Under the pieces are notes generated by a model, which made no database searches, was not told the DNA's origin, and was given only the letters and a program-made list of their open reading frames with translations. From Bimuria novae-zelandiae CBS 107.79 (taxonomy: Eukaryota; Ascomycota; Dothideomycetes; Pleosporales; Didymosphaeriaceae), in the NCBI GenBank assembly GCA_010015655.1, contig ML976685.1, forward strand, positions 341,695 to 405,694: a stretch of DNA of 64,000 nucleotides, given 5' to 3'. Below are positions 1-12,004 of this stretch, piece after piece; position 1 is the stretch's first letter; each line of letters opens with the position of its first letter. The position numbers and the translations under genes are program-made.

Positions 1-1009
1 ACAGGCGAAGAGCGTTGGCATTCGCGTTACGATGACAAAAAGAAATTTTGGCCGATGTTGAAAGAGAACCTCTACCGACCTCTCGTCATGAGCGTTAAAG
101 AACCTATATGGTCAGTCGATCATTATCCTTCCATATTAACGCTAACCCACCTTTAGCATATTCTGGAACGTTTACGTCGCACTGGTATGTATCAAGGTTC
201 CCACCCTTTTATCCCATGTGACCTCAGGTCTAACTCTAGCTTCAACAGGTGTATGGCGTTCTATACCTCTGTTTCGTATCATACCCCATTGTCTTCAGTG
301 AGCTCCGAGGCTGGAGTCCTGGGTTCACTGGTCTCGGGTACATTGGCATTGGTATTGGTGGAATGGTCACCATCTGCTCCGAGCCGCTTCTCCGACGCCT
401 TATCAACTCGCACAAGCCCGATCCCGTCACCGGAAAGCCTCCCCCAGAAGCCATGGTCAGCGTTGTCTGCATTGCGGCCGTCTGCGTCCCCGTGGGTGAG
501 ATGATCTTCGCCTGGACCTGCACCCCTGACGTTCATTGGATCGCACCCATCATTGCCGGTATTCCGTTCGGGGCTGGAAATTGCGGCGTGTTTATATATG
601 CATCAAACTACATAGTGCATTCGTACGGTATCTATGCTGCATCGGCCCTGGCTGGTAACGCCGTTCTCAGAAGCATCATGGGCGGCACACTTCCACTTGC
701 TGGACCAGCCATGTAAGCCATATGCAACTATCGCAAATGCGCTCGCTAACATTTCCCTCAAGGTACAGAACCCTCGGTCCCCACTGGTCCGCGACCATGC
801 TGTCATTTATTGAATTCGCCATGATACCCATCCCCTTGGTATTCTACCGATACGGCCACAAGATCCGCGAGAAGTCCACGCTTATACGACAAATGCGCGA
901 AGATAGAGAAAAGCTCGAGAACAAGTTGAAGAAGGCTGCTGAGAGAGAAGAGAGGCAGAAAATGAATGAGACCGCTGTTTTGGGGGGAAAGGAAAAGCTC
1001 GAAGTTTGA
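1..1009 (+). CDS. MFS transporter of the polyamine/drug H+ antiporter type, 5'-truncated
   Basis: Membrane transporter of the major facilitator superfamily, C-terminal 282 residues only; the start lies outside the window. Exons 1-110, 157-184, 249-712 and 763-1009 join in frame, with introns 111-156 (GTCAGT), 185-248 (GTATGT) and 713-762 (GTAAGC, branch GCTAAC). Visible features are the cytoplasmic-loop segment ENLYRPL...VKEPIW followed by hydrophobic helices, a glycine-rich helix (GLGYIGIGIGG), the late-helix stretch SIMGGTLPLAGPAMY and a charged cytoplasmic tail rich in Lys, Glu and Arg. These features are typical of fungal DHA1 TPO-like carriers. The family is clear but the substrate cannot be told; polyamine or drug export at the plasma membrane is inferred from the family. 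No damage is visible in this part. Confidence 0.85.
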
Positions 1010-1732
1010 AGCAACATGATGCATTACAGCAAAGGAGTAGGTAAGGTATCCGGCTTCATACATCTACTACTGGGGACGAATTATTAACGATCCCAGTATA
1101 AGACTATCTTTCACTCGTATTTATAGCAAACATACCCAGCACAAGTTCTCTTTCCAGATACTATTTCTGTCGTGGTCATTTGTAATCGTATTCTCACATT
1201 TAACAAGACATTTGAGATGGCAGATCTTCTTCTAGGCATCAACGCGCGCGCAGTAGGCGGCGACTTCGTGTGATAGGGGTGTTGAGATGGTACGCGGTGG
1301 AAGCCGACATAAAAAGCGGTAGCAGGTTTTTTAGATACTAGTTAATTGGACTGTCCTTACTGACATGCCTTCTAGGACCGGTACACTGTTTCAAACTTTA
1401 GCTTCGCGCCCGAGCGTCATGAGTCGATCAAGCAATGTGACTGCCACGCGAGGTTGCATTCCTCAAGATTATAACGTGCCACACTTTCGTTGCAGACAGA
1501 CATTCACAATGTAACGATGTAGAAGGGCAGATACACTACATCTTATCAGAGAGAGTAGACACACTGTGGCAGACTTCTCCACGGTCCTAACGCTCCTTCC
1601 TCTTCGTCACGCGCATGGACGTCATGGAGTACTGTATCTTTACGCTCAACGCTCGGTTCTCCTTCCACATCCCATCACTTTCTGCCTCTCTCCACGATAG
1701 ACGACGGCAATTCACCATCACTATCTGCGCCT
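1010..1732. other. intergenic, no gene seen
   Basis: 3' flank of the transporter and 5' flank of the RING gene. No ORF, RNA gene or repeat could be supported here. Confidence 0.6.
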
Positions 1733-3270
1733 ATGCCAGCGCCGGCGCCCCCTACCCTCGCGGATGAACCAGCCACTGTGCCTGCGGATACAACAGCGCT
1801 TTCTGCGCTCGCGAACCAATCAGAGCCTGTGCCTGCAGACGGAGCCACTCATTTAGGGCCAGCGCTCGCGGACAACGCCCTTCCTTTGCGGTCTGCCCTC
1901 GCGAATATAACGACAGAGCGGCATGAATCCGCGCCCGCGTCTGTCGAAGAAAATGCAGCACCACCGCCGCCGAGCGACCCCGAGTTCAACAACATCCTGA
2001 GCTTCCTCGGGGCTTATGTGGAGTTGAAGATACCCGTGCCTAATGAAACGACTTGCAATATCTGCCACGACGATTTCACGTACAAACAATATGATGGTGG
2101 TAGTGCGGACAAACCAGTGCGGACAAACCAGTGCGAACAGTTTGCGAGCATACATTCCACATGTCATGTCTGATCGAGTCCCTGATCACGCGATTGAAAA
2201 CTAGACCGGGCACAGACGACCCTGCGTACCGAACAACCTGTCCATGCTATCGGGCGAACTAGTTTCCAGTTCCAAAAAAGGTGCAGGTTTCGCGATTAAA
2301 CTCACTATACATCCACGACGGTGCACATGCGGCGAAGCGGGTGAGTGAATCCTTATCGACCTTCAGAGAAGATGGCTAACCAACCCAGTCCCGGAAGAAG
2401 GATTCCTCTGGCACCACTAGCCGGCCTCGTCGTACTCAAAGCGAGGAGCATGCCGAGCAGGCGCGCGTTTGGAACGCGGATCTATTTGCGTATAGGAGGC
2501 GGATGCGTCCATTACCCACAATTGATAACCCTGCAAACCTACAAGACCGGAACATTCGCGAATCGATACACAACGCGGATCAGATGGAGACCAATGTCCA
2601 ACGCGCTGTACAGGATCGCTTAGCGGAGGTTTACCGCGTCAACATAGACCGCATCAAGAAACTCGCGGATCCCGAGCTGCGGCAATTCTCTCTGTGCACA
2701 TTGATTCACCAGCTCAATAATGCCTGGTTCAACTGGAACTACGCGAAGTCCGAAACTGTACTGAAAGCGGAGCATTATCCGCATCCTCTTCCTGTGGTAC
2801 CCCTTCCCGAGGACTTTCCGCGTTGCGACCATCAAAAGTATCAATCCGAGCTTCGGAGATGGTGGGCTGCACGAGAAGCGCTAATAAAACTTCCGGGGGT
2901 GCGGCCTTGGGAAAAGATCCTATATCAGCGGCAGACGCGAAAGACCCTTGAGGCCAATGGATTCAAATTCAAGCCAGTTCGCGGTGTACCGGGCTTCGAA
3001 GTCGTGACTATGCTCGACGAGGCCCCATACACGCAATACTTGGAAGGGCGTGCCACATTACCCGATTACCAAGAGGCTCAGGTCCCCCTCCTGCCGGCCC
3101 GGATACAAGACGAGGACTATTGGACCCCTGAGTTTACGGCGGATATGAAGACTCGCATAGATAACAGCTATAGGGTGGAACATAGACGCCTACCTGGTGA
3201 TCTATTGCCGCAGATGTGGGACACTAGCTTGTCCTGGGCCGAAATGGTTGCCAAGATGGGGAGCCTGTAA
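1733..3270 (+). pseudogene. RING-finger protein gene, broken by a 14-bp duplication and a nonsense codon
   Basis: The ATG at 1733 opens an Ala/Pro-rich N-terminus leading into the first RING cysteine pair (CNIC, about residue 105). The frame then changes because the 14-mer at 2102-2115 is repeated at 2116-2129. Past the duplication, the shifted frame supplies exactly what a RING needs: C-E-H-T-F-H-M-S-C-L and later C-P-C-Y-R. That frame meets TAG at 2260-2262, then continues open to the GTGAGT intron at 2341-2388 (branch GGCTAAC) and on to TAA at 3270. The C-terminal 250-odd residues (charged, Trp-rich) match no domain I know. Function if intact would be E3 ubiquitin ligase or another zinc-binding role. 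The duplication and stop are seen directly; the pseudogene call is inference. An unusual splice form that skips half of the RING is the alternative. Confidence 0.62.
2102..2129 (+). repeat. perfect 14-bp tandem duplication inside the RING exon
   Basis: AGTGCGGACAAACC occurs twice in direct succession. Fourteen is not a multiple of three, so it shifts the RING frame; with one copy, the zinc-ligand spacing reads through in a single frame. Confidence 0.9.
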
Positions 3271-4204
3271 TTTCAAGAATGTGGCTTTCACATCTCTTCG
3301 TCAATGGGCGTGGTTTTCACGTCTCAGTATTTCTACTATTACTACGGCTTTTGCATCTCGTTTTTTCTTCAATCGTGATTTACACGTCTCGTGATTATAC
3401 CCCGTGCGTAGCTTCGCGCAGAGGTTTCGGTGAACATGTTATTGTGCTTCACGCGAGAAATACCATGACTGTTATGTCCTCTTTCGAAGATGTGGTCATC
3501 ACGTACGCGCAGCAATCAATGATTTTGATACATTTAGTTTCCTTAGTTTTCATACGAGACCTTGAGATGATTGAATGCCTCTGGCTGGTTTCCCACTGTA
3601 TATGGTTTCTATTTGCCACTGATTACCCTCTTCCGCCTCTCCATAAAAGAAGGACCAGCTCTCATAGATCCCCAAGTCAACACGTAAAGACCTTTGGGGG
3701 GGACGTGCAAATGAACAGTTAAAGCAACGTGCTTCGTATGTATTATCTTTTTTTTTAAAGTAAACATGGCATTGGTGCGCCGGCACACGTTCCTCATTTG
3801 CTATCAGGAGTGGACTCAGCGTTGTTTTCGAATGCATCAGGCAAGAGCTTGAATTACCGACGGCGTAGCGCTTGAGACTACGTGTTGAAGATGCACCACC
3901 TTCAAATGAGCAATAATACGGATAGGGGCCGGCTGCTTGCCAACACGCACACTGTTTGTACTACGAATCGACCTGCGGACCATACGGCAAGTTAACTCCT
4001 GGTGGGCTGTGGAGACATGCATTTGCTACTAGTATGTGGCGACAAGTACGCACGCTCACCCGCGATCGTCAACGCGACTCCCTGGACAGACCATATCGAT
4101 GAAGAAGAACGGTTTCACATATGTGGCTGGTTGTCCTCGACTCCCTCAAAAATTTGTCCAACCCTCTCATCTGATACCGATCTTCTGAACAAAACAAGCA
4201 GCAA
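3271..4204. other. intergenic, no gene seen
   Basis: Space between the convergent RING and monooxygenase remnants. A 147-codon open frame at 3279-3722 has no domain, no low-complexity bias and no splice context, so I do not call it. Confidence 0.55.
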
Positions 4205-5520
4205 CTACCTTAGACCCTCCCCCACAGCGAAAAAGATAGAGCGAAGGCCAAACGCGCTCACAAAAAGCGCGAATCTCCGCTGCCTGTGTCGATATCTTAA
4301 AACCGCCTTTTCCCACTGCCGCGGAGAGATTGCGCCCTCAATAACTTGCTCCAGCATGTTGCAATCGTGTGCAGCAGACTGTGTGCTCATGCCCACATTG
4401 GGTCGAATAGTCATCAGTGCGTCTCCAACGAGAAACACCTTGCCATCGAAGAAGAGCCCTTTCGGTGAAGTCACGTCATACATCTTGGCTATAAAGGGCT
4501 GCGCGGTTTTAGTCACCACTTCAGCCAATCCCTGAGGCAGCACTGAGAATGCCACCGCCTTCTGCTTCTCCCAATTTTCGGGGCGTACCAGTCTACGCGG
4601 CACGGTTCCTCGATGCAGTTTACCATCGACGTCGGTGAATAACCTCTCCATATCTGGCGAATCCTCCGGGAGGTTATTGTACCAAATCCAGTTGTACAGG
4701 CGCTTGTCTACACCAGAATCCCCGTCTTCGGTGGGTACCGTGTAGCTGAGACTACTCAGAATGACAAACGCTGTTCTGTGGGAATTGTGACTTACAAATA
4801 AATGTAGTTTCGCCGCAGCCGATGGAAAGATGCTTTCCCACCACACTTTTTGTTAAACTCCTTGTTCTCGATCAAGTTTTCGGGAACTGTTCCCCTCCAG
4901 CACATAAAACCAGCATGTTTTCACTCAACATCCGGCATCAACAGCCTGCGCATAGATGAAGTAGAGCCATCCGCTACCACTACAAGGTGGGCCGAGATGG
5001 TTTCCATAGCGTGGCTATGGATGTCTTCATATTGAACCTCAACTCTATCTCCGACATCTTTCAGATCGGTGACGCGCGCACCACTCTTATACTCGACTAT
5101 GTCATCACCAGCTTCAGGCCCTGGCGCCGTGGGGATCACTTTAGAGGTGGTGCCATCAAAATTGGCCCGAAGAACTTTGACGAGAAGCCCCCAATTGGTC
5201 ATCACCATGGTCTGATTTTCATTGAGCTCAGATTTTCCCTCTTGGCTGATCTTGACCGGCGGAGTGCACGTCAACGTAAATTCACGTCGCACGCGGTCAT
5301 GCTTCGTGAGAAAACTCCTGATGGCTGGACCGATAGAGACGCCCGCATCATGACCTTCTCTCGTAGCCATCTCTTGCTCCAGAATTGCCACTTTTTATCC
5401 GTGATGCTTGAGCATAACGCCATGCATGAGACCGGCTGTCGAACCACCTATCTATTTCGCCATTAGTTAGGTCTCCCGGCAAGTGCTTATACTCACGATT
5501 ATTGCGCCTTTCAGTGAAGC
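4205..5520 (-). pseudogene. FAD-dependent monooxygenase (PHBH-like) remnant with two in-frame stops
   Basis: Minus-strand remains of a flavoprotein aromatic hydroxylase. The N-terminal nucleotide-binding loop IIIGGSTAGL is made by joining across intron 5496-5452 (GTGAGT). The mid motif VVVADGSTSSMRRLL is the family's DG motif, and GDALMTIRPNVGMSTQSAAHD is the FAD-ribityl GD motif. Intron 4795-4746 (GTAAGT...CTCAG) joins NYIYF to YTVPTEDG. Two stops lie in the otherwise continuous frame: TAA at 5397-5395 just before KVAILEQE, and TGA at 4923-4921 after LLMPDVE, where the reading continues as KHAGFMCWRGTVPE. No ATG is found in frame before the first motif. All three cofactor motifs survive, so loss is probably recent. 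Original role is inferred: hydroxylation of an aromatic or polyketide compound. Confidence 0.75.
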
Positions 5521-6368
5521 TGCCTGGCGATCGTGAAGCTGATGTAAGATTGTGCGTTATCTGGGGGCGCGAGCATTGAGGTTGCCCAAGCTGTGCCGCA
5601 CATACACGTGTTAATTGCTGACACGATTAGCCTCCTTGTTTCAAGCCCTCTGTGTTGAGAAATACTCTTTTTCCACGAAGTGCGCCTTCTTTTATGCTTT
5701 TTGTAGTTGGGCGACAGGAAATTGCAAAACACGCGAACACCTATACCCGATCTATCTATTCCGACAATTTTTCGCTCATGAAAATATGGAAAATGCGACA
5801 ACAATCTTCACATCTCACTAAACGCTTTCTAGCTAGGCTTATGTGGGCGCACTCTTCGTTATCGCTGCTTGTACGCCACTCACCGCGGCATAGATTACAA
5901 CAATGTAAGACTGAGGAGTCTCGGGACAACTTTGCCTTGCCCCTTTTCCCCTCGTGCACTTCAACACCGCAATCATCTTTTTCCGTCCATATTTTTGTCT
6001 TTGAAAAGATATACAATGATCAGGCATTCGAGTAGGCGTCAGTCGATTCATGCAGCCTCCAGATGTCGAAAACCCCCAAGCCGTCCGTGTCGCACTGCTA
6101 GCGTTTGGCCTTATGCATCTTAGTTGCGTTTGCAATGGACTCCATCATCCTCTTCAAGACTTAGCTGTCATATTCATTTTGTTCGTCAAGTTTTGTTCGA
6201 GGTGTTATATGGGTTCAGAATTCGCCGCCTGTGCCACTGCCACGTACATGACCGTACCGCGTGATGCCCATACGCTTCCGGCCGTAGAAGTCGGCTTGCA
6301 CCACTTCACACCCGCGTCGGACATCATTCATCTCTACAAACGCACTAAAACATCATCGACCAAAAAAC
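5521..6368. other. intergenic between two divergent remnants
   Basis: Would hold the shared promoter of the minus-strand monooxygenase and plus-strand EthD gene. No further gene seen; small open frames on both strands lack any recognisable feature. Confidence 0.5.
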
Positions 6369-6859
6369 ATGTCCGAAACTACCAAGCAGCAGGAAAACAA
6401 ACCAATAAAATTCACTATTACCCACTATCGCAAGGAAGGAAAGACCCATGAAGCTTTCATGAAGTGGTTGGTCGAGGTGCACCTCCCAAAAGCCATACCC
6501 ACGTTCAAGAAGCACGGCATCATCGAATATGCACTGGTGAGTTGCTCATGTGCTTATAGAGGTGGCCGCCCCTCGTATTGACTCTTCGGATGTAGTTCGA
6601 TACCCCTGCTCCCATGAACAAGCCTCTCAGCGAGAAAATGGCTGGTATCCGCCCTACCTGGCAAGTCGCCGACTACGACTGCATCATCGAATACATCGCG
6701 CCCAACCCACAGACGATCGACGACGTCATGGGCGACGAAGAATGGCAACAGGTCCTCGAGAATCAAGATGAGTAGGTTGATACCTCTAGAGCTTTGCTCT
6801 CTTTGGGATATCATACTCAGTATTTCTCCAAAGGGGAGGTGATCGATTTGCAAAAGTAG
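6369..6859 (+). pseudogene. EthD-domain protein, C-terminus cut by TGG->TAG
   Basis: Small dimeric alpha/beta-barrel (EthD) protein. Exon 1 is 6369-6536 and exon 2 starts at 6596 (intron GTGAGT...TGTAG). Visible family features are FTITHYRKEGKTHEAFMKW, a His in VEVHLPKAIP, and the second half DYDCIIEYIAPNPQTIDDVM. The frame hits TAG at 6773-6775 after ENQDE. Directly behind it the same frame continues for 27 codons with the family's usual ending (VDTSRALLSLGY...) to a second TAG at 6857-6859. The natural residue at the first stop is almost certainly Trp. EthD proteins often sit in polyketide clusters, and this one is divergent from a flavin monooxygenase. Confidence is high for the family and moderate that truncation inactivates it; the 115-residue product might still fold. 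Confidence 0.72.
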
Positions 6860-8565
6860 GGGGGTGAACATTGTATGGACGGAGGGAAAGGCCAACTTTC
6901 TATAGAATGGTGATAGAAATCCAGTCTCTCATCGGCGTCTGAATTTGGCTGTTCGAATGATGATGGCACAGGAGCAAGCAATTGCGAACAAGGAGCCTAT
7001 GTGACGACCAAGTCTTCGCAGAGTTATTTCTGTGTTTATTTTTCAAATAAATGAAGAAGGTTTTTACGAAACTGGATGCTCTTTAGAAGCGCTCTCCTCC
7101 GTGTCCACGGTTCATGTAAGCTCGAGCAGCCCATCTGCACACACCCTCAGTGACGTGCAACCCATCAAATAAACATCGCCAACCTCGCGAATTCGACCAG
7201 CTAACCTTCTCTGCCCCTAGCTATCCGTCTCCATTGCAACGTAATACGATTACGAACGCCAGCTCCTCCGGCGCCGCCGACTGCCCGCCCGCCCACGGAA
7301 GCAAGGGCCAGCGTCGCGGCAGCGGCAGCGGCAGCGGAGCGGGGTCTCGGCACCCCCGAGTTTTCAGCACCCACCTGTACTCCCCCGCATACCCACATCG
7401 GAGTGCTGTCCTGTAGGGCTCGGCATCACCGAGGCTGAGGTCCTGCTGTGTTATCTCGCATGGCATGTTCCGCGACGATCTTCGTATTCGTGTGGGCTTG
7501 TTTGCACGCGGCACGCGTGTGCACGACACATGTGTGCATGTAAAATCAAGTGGTGGCTAGTGCCGGGAAGCGCGGTGAGCGCCCGCGGAGCGTTGTGGAT
7601 CACGCTGAGGTGGGTAAGCAGAGGAAGCATTGCTTCCAAATCGACGTGTATTCAGCAAAAAGATGGTTTGGTAATTCTCCCGACGGACTGCGGACGAGCA
7701 AGCGGACCGATGCGCGTTGGAATCATTGTCGGATCATGTGGGCGTAGGATTCGCGATCTAGCGCAGGGTCAACCTTCACGAGTCGAGCCGCAAGGCACAA
7801 AGCACAGGAAAGGCGTTCTTCACAAACGCTTGATATGCATAATGTATGTTGTATAGTAGATAGCGTATAGTGTATAGCCACGATGCGTAGAGCCACCAGT
7901 CATCTATGACTATCAACCGCGCAGCCTCCGCCCACCTGAAACAGACCCGAAGCGCCGCCCATATGCAACCCATCTCTCACGAGGCGGAGCCCCCGGAACG
8001 CTCAACGCCACAGCCATGCAGAAACGCGATCGATCCCAAGCCGCCTAAAAAATGCAATGCAAGCGGGGATATCACAAACAAATGACGTCGCCATAGTGGT
8101 ACAGTAGAACACAAGCTTTGAGTGAGAAACAGCGGCCTCGCGTGAATGCAGAGGCCTGGAAGATGGAATTTGAGAGCCATGCGAACAAATGTAAACAGAT
8201 GCGATGCGCAGAGCGAATGCCGCAAGAGATTCCATAATAGTACAGGGTAGCAGGAGAAGAAAAAGGGAAGCGAAATAACAAGAAGAGGGTATCCCGTGAA
8301 ATCCAATCATCCATCGTTTCCGTCATGCCATTTCATGCCGTGTATATCATTTTGAGACCCACGCTATGCCGATGCACTATCCAACAGTAGGTAGTGGTTA
8401 AACGAAAGTGAGAAAAAAAAAAGTGAATAAACAGAAGCCGAAGCTGTAACGAAGCGAAAAAAAAATATTAAGAGCGAATTGGCGAGCATGCCGAAATGCA
8501 ATGCTCTCGAAAGATCGACATGATGCGAAAAAGATACCGTCAAGCCGTGATGGGTGAGGCAGTGT
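6860..8565. other. intergenic, 3' flanks of EthD gene and C2H2 factor
   Basis: Contains a short GGCAGC-type run near 7315-7336. Several open frames of 60-110 codons on both strands overlap and contradict each other; none has a domain, so none is called. Confidence 0.5.
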
Positions 8566-11500
8566 TCAGAAGCCCCAGCCCTCCCAGCCGCGACTCATAA
8601 TCTTCTCCAAAACACCAATGACTCCGTCGAGTAGTTCTCCAAAGCCGTCGCCACCCCGGCCGGTGCCAGCAATGCCAACATGGAGATTGGAAGCCACAAC
8701 GCTGTCTCTCCCTTCAGTAGCGCCATTCCGTAGCCTCATTTTCACCCAACGCATCAAGGCCGCACAACCTTGCTGCCACTGTGATACGTCACGCGGCCAA
8801 TGCGGCGCTACGCCCAATAAGCTGTGGTCTTCCAGCGCTGTGCCGAGGAAGCTGAGGGAAAGCATAGCGAGCTCAGAGTACTGCATGCTTGTGGTGGAAG
8901 GCGAAGGCGGAACTGGAGAGGTGACGGGGTGAGAAGTCAAACCCAATGCGGCGGGGTGGTTCGGATTCGGAGTGGCACTGTGAGTGTACATCGAGAAAGA
9001 TGTGGGCGTTGAAGAAAAGTTGTTGCGAGTGGCCGGAAGAGGGGAGTGGCTCTGGAAGCGATTTGGTTGAGCTGGCTGAGGCGCATTGATCCGAGTATTG
9101 GCTGCGACGGTTGTGGCCCAAATGGTCAGCGCTGCATAGTAGAGACCCATATCGGCGCCCAATTCGAGTCGAAGCGCATGGGCTGGGACCGTCATGGCAT
9201 GTTGAGCAATCTCGATGGCATATTTCAGGGCGTCCTTTACGGGTTGCCCCCGGGAGTCATCGCTAGTGCACCACAGTCCGTTAACCCACGTGCGGAGGCT
9301 GGTTCTGTAACTTCCAAAAATTTGTGGCGAGGGTACTTTCTCCGAAAGGATCCAGCTTTCGCCTGAAATCGCAAGCAAAGCGCGAATGGGAACTACCTGG
9401 AGAAGTTTCGCTGTCAGGAGTTGATGCTTGGTGATCGGGGAGTGATCAAGAAGGTGTTCGATAGCTGAGAGATTCGCCGGGGTAAAGTACGAATTGTTGT
9501 TGAAGTGATTGTAATAGGCTGCAATAATGAGGGAAGATTGGAAAGTATCGAAGGTTTGCAGAAGATCCGGCGACACTTGGTACACAAACGTGGCATGATG
9601 AGGGTTCTGCTGAGAGGCCATAGCCCAGTCGGACGGTGTAGTCGCGTCCCAGAGCTCCGAATGGGACGGTAGAGGGAGCTCGACACCAGCACAGCTGATT
9701 GAAGATTGCTGTGGACTGCGAGTCAAGAGGGTAGCTTGTTGGTATTCGAGGATGTAGCAGCAGAGAAAGAGTCGCTGTTGGGTGGAGAACTCAATCCACT
9801 GGAGCCAACGCTCATAAGTGGCATTTTCAGGTTGCATGAGAGCGGAAACATGATTGACAATATTCGTTGTCACTTCCCGAAAGCTATCACAAAGCTGCAA
9901 GCAGTTAGGCAATGATACGAGGCACTTGCATCGAGCACGTACCTTTTGGTAGAGCGTTTCGAAACGCGAAGACAACGTCTTCGCTGCGCGGCGTGCACGA
10001 TATTGTGACAGAACCTCGACAAGGAACAAAGCTTGCCAATCACAGATACGATCTGCTTCGGTCATGACATCTAGTTCTCTCTGCATGGTGTCAGCGGTTT
10101 TATTTGAGAGAAGAGACAGTCTTACCTTGTCGAGCAACTTCATGCATCGGTCGTGAAGTATGCGCGACTTACGCTTGACGCTGGCATCGTTCGAATATTG
10201 TCCGCCGATGGCGATCATGGCAGCGTGAAGCATCGGTGACTGGTTTAAGCTCTCAAAGGTAGCTCGATGTACGATAGGATAGGCGGTGTGAAAGTATCTC
10301 CAGTAATTGTTCAGATAGTGTTCAAATGGATATGTGTGTGCGAGTTGGCCCATACCGTAGGACTGTTCTGGGAAGAGGAACGCTTGTTCTTCTTCGTCTC
10401 TCTGCAACAATGTCTTGGGCCCGAAATGCCCGAAGCCCGTCATCGGATCCACCACAGCGGACATGGGCATGCTCGTCATCGGGTAAGACGTATTCATATA
10501 TGCCAGGTTCGACGGAGCGGGGCTTTTCTCATTTGAGTTCCAGGTGTAGGCCATGGTAGACGTTGCCGACGTGGGTGACCTCGAGGGATAAGCCCATGCA
10601 GGCTCAATGTAGGACGCGTTAGAGGAGGTGCGCGTCCGGCTGGAACCCTGTCCGTATGGCGGGTTGGCGAACATGTTTGTCGAGTAGTCGGGCATGCTAG
10701 GAATAGGCGAAGCATATTCGCTCGACGAGGAGTTGTAATTGGGCGAATTGCTGAAAGGATCGTTCCAAGCAATTCCATTCTGCATGCCTTCTACAGGCAC
10801 AGCCACTGGTCCAGGTGTGTGATGGGCTGTGTAGCTTGCCCTCTTCGAATTGCTGAAAAAGAACGAGTCAGTGAAATTGTTACCGAGGTCGCAGTGAAGA
10901 GTGAAGAAGGAAAGGAAAGCGATGATAGTCGTGTCGTGTCAAACTCACTGGAAACTGGGACTAGAATTGGACATAGGAGAAGAATGAATAAAAAGACCAA
11001 TGGCGGATGATGGAAGACGAGGAGTACGAAACGGGTTGGAAGTATACCTTGCGTCTGCAGCGGATACGGGTATTGGGGATGCCGGCTGCGGATAGTATGG
11101 CTCATTTTGAGGAAGTGCCGTGACGATTGGAGGAGGCAAAGTAACAGACGCAGAAACTTGAACTTCTGGTTCTGCTGTGCTTCCAGGACTAAACGCCTGG
11201 GGAGATTCACCTCTACCGGGCTCGTTGCTGGGGCGGGTCAACAGGTGCCATGTTCAGTGGAGGATGTGGAGGCATACTGTCGCTCTTGGTGACGTTGCAA
11301 CAGGTCAAGTCTGTAGAACGGTTTGCCGCAGCCCGGCCAGTCGCATCGTAGCGCGTCCTGCGCATGGTTTCGCTGGTGTCGCCTTCAATCATTTAGCAAG
11401 ATTCATCGTCGAAAGGAAGAATCATCAACGTACCTCAAGTGCTCTGCTCTGGTGTAAGACTGGTCAAATGTCAGTGGATTGTTTTTCAGGTGTAAAGCGG

Positions 11501-12004
11501 TGGGAAGTGATTAAGATTCTTAGGCGTTGCCGGTGCGGGAGAGGCGTTGTTTACGATAGGGATACGCGAGCACGCGGTGTAGAGTCATATCGTGTACAAC
11601 AAGCCCATGTGGGGCGAGACCGCACCGCTGAACCGTGCTTTAATATCACTTACCCTTCCACAGTCACAGTGATGAACCTTCAATCCCTTCTTTGCTTTGC
11701 TGATGCGGCCTGTCCTGGTGTAATGGACCGAGCTGCTGTCCGGCGACATCTGTGATGGGCTGATGGACCTTTGCATGATGGAGCTGTTCCCGTAGGAGGA
11801 TGCGTTGTTCGAGCCAAGCGTCGTCTCCTTCCTGGTTCCAGGACGGCGACGGGAAGAGGTAGATTTGGTGCCGTCGATGCGATCATCCGACGAGTGTGAG
11901 GTCCTACGATGACGTTGAGGTGCTAGCAGAGATGGGATGTTGTCTTCAGGTTGCTGGATAGAGGAAACGGATGGGCGGGTGGTTGTCTCACTAGGATCTG
12001 ACAT
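8566..12004 (-). CDS. C2H2 zinc-finger transcription factor with fungal-TF region (Klf1-like)
   Basis: Nuclear DNA-binding regulator, 984 residues from seven exons: 12004-11654, 11459-11434, 11382-11278, 11227-10949, 10852-10126, 10080-9943 and 9894-8566; total length is a multiple of three. The Ser/Arg-rich N-terminus ends in SKAKKGLKVHHCDCGR. Splicing then builds two C2H2 fingers: C-D-C-GRSYTRAEHLRRHQRNH and CDWPGCGKPFYRLDLLQRHQERH (about residues 112-165). A long Ser/Pro/Tyr-rich stretch follows, then a helical region (from YPFEHYLNNYWRYFHTAYPIVH on) typical of the fungal-specific TF domain. Two introns (10125-10081 and 9942-9895) are multiples of three and stay open, so an uncorrected ORF over-calls 31 residues. 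Finger arrangement resembles fungal Klf1-type factors; targets are unknown. The 5' region is unusually long. Confidence 0.88.

Noticed and set aside
3279..3722. 147-codon frame after the RING remnant
   Set aside because: No domain, no start context, hydrophobic random look; A/T-rich 3' flank.
11177..11755. 192-codon plus-strand frame
   Set aside because: Antisense to the zinc-finger exons of the C2H2 factor, whose splicing is well supported.
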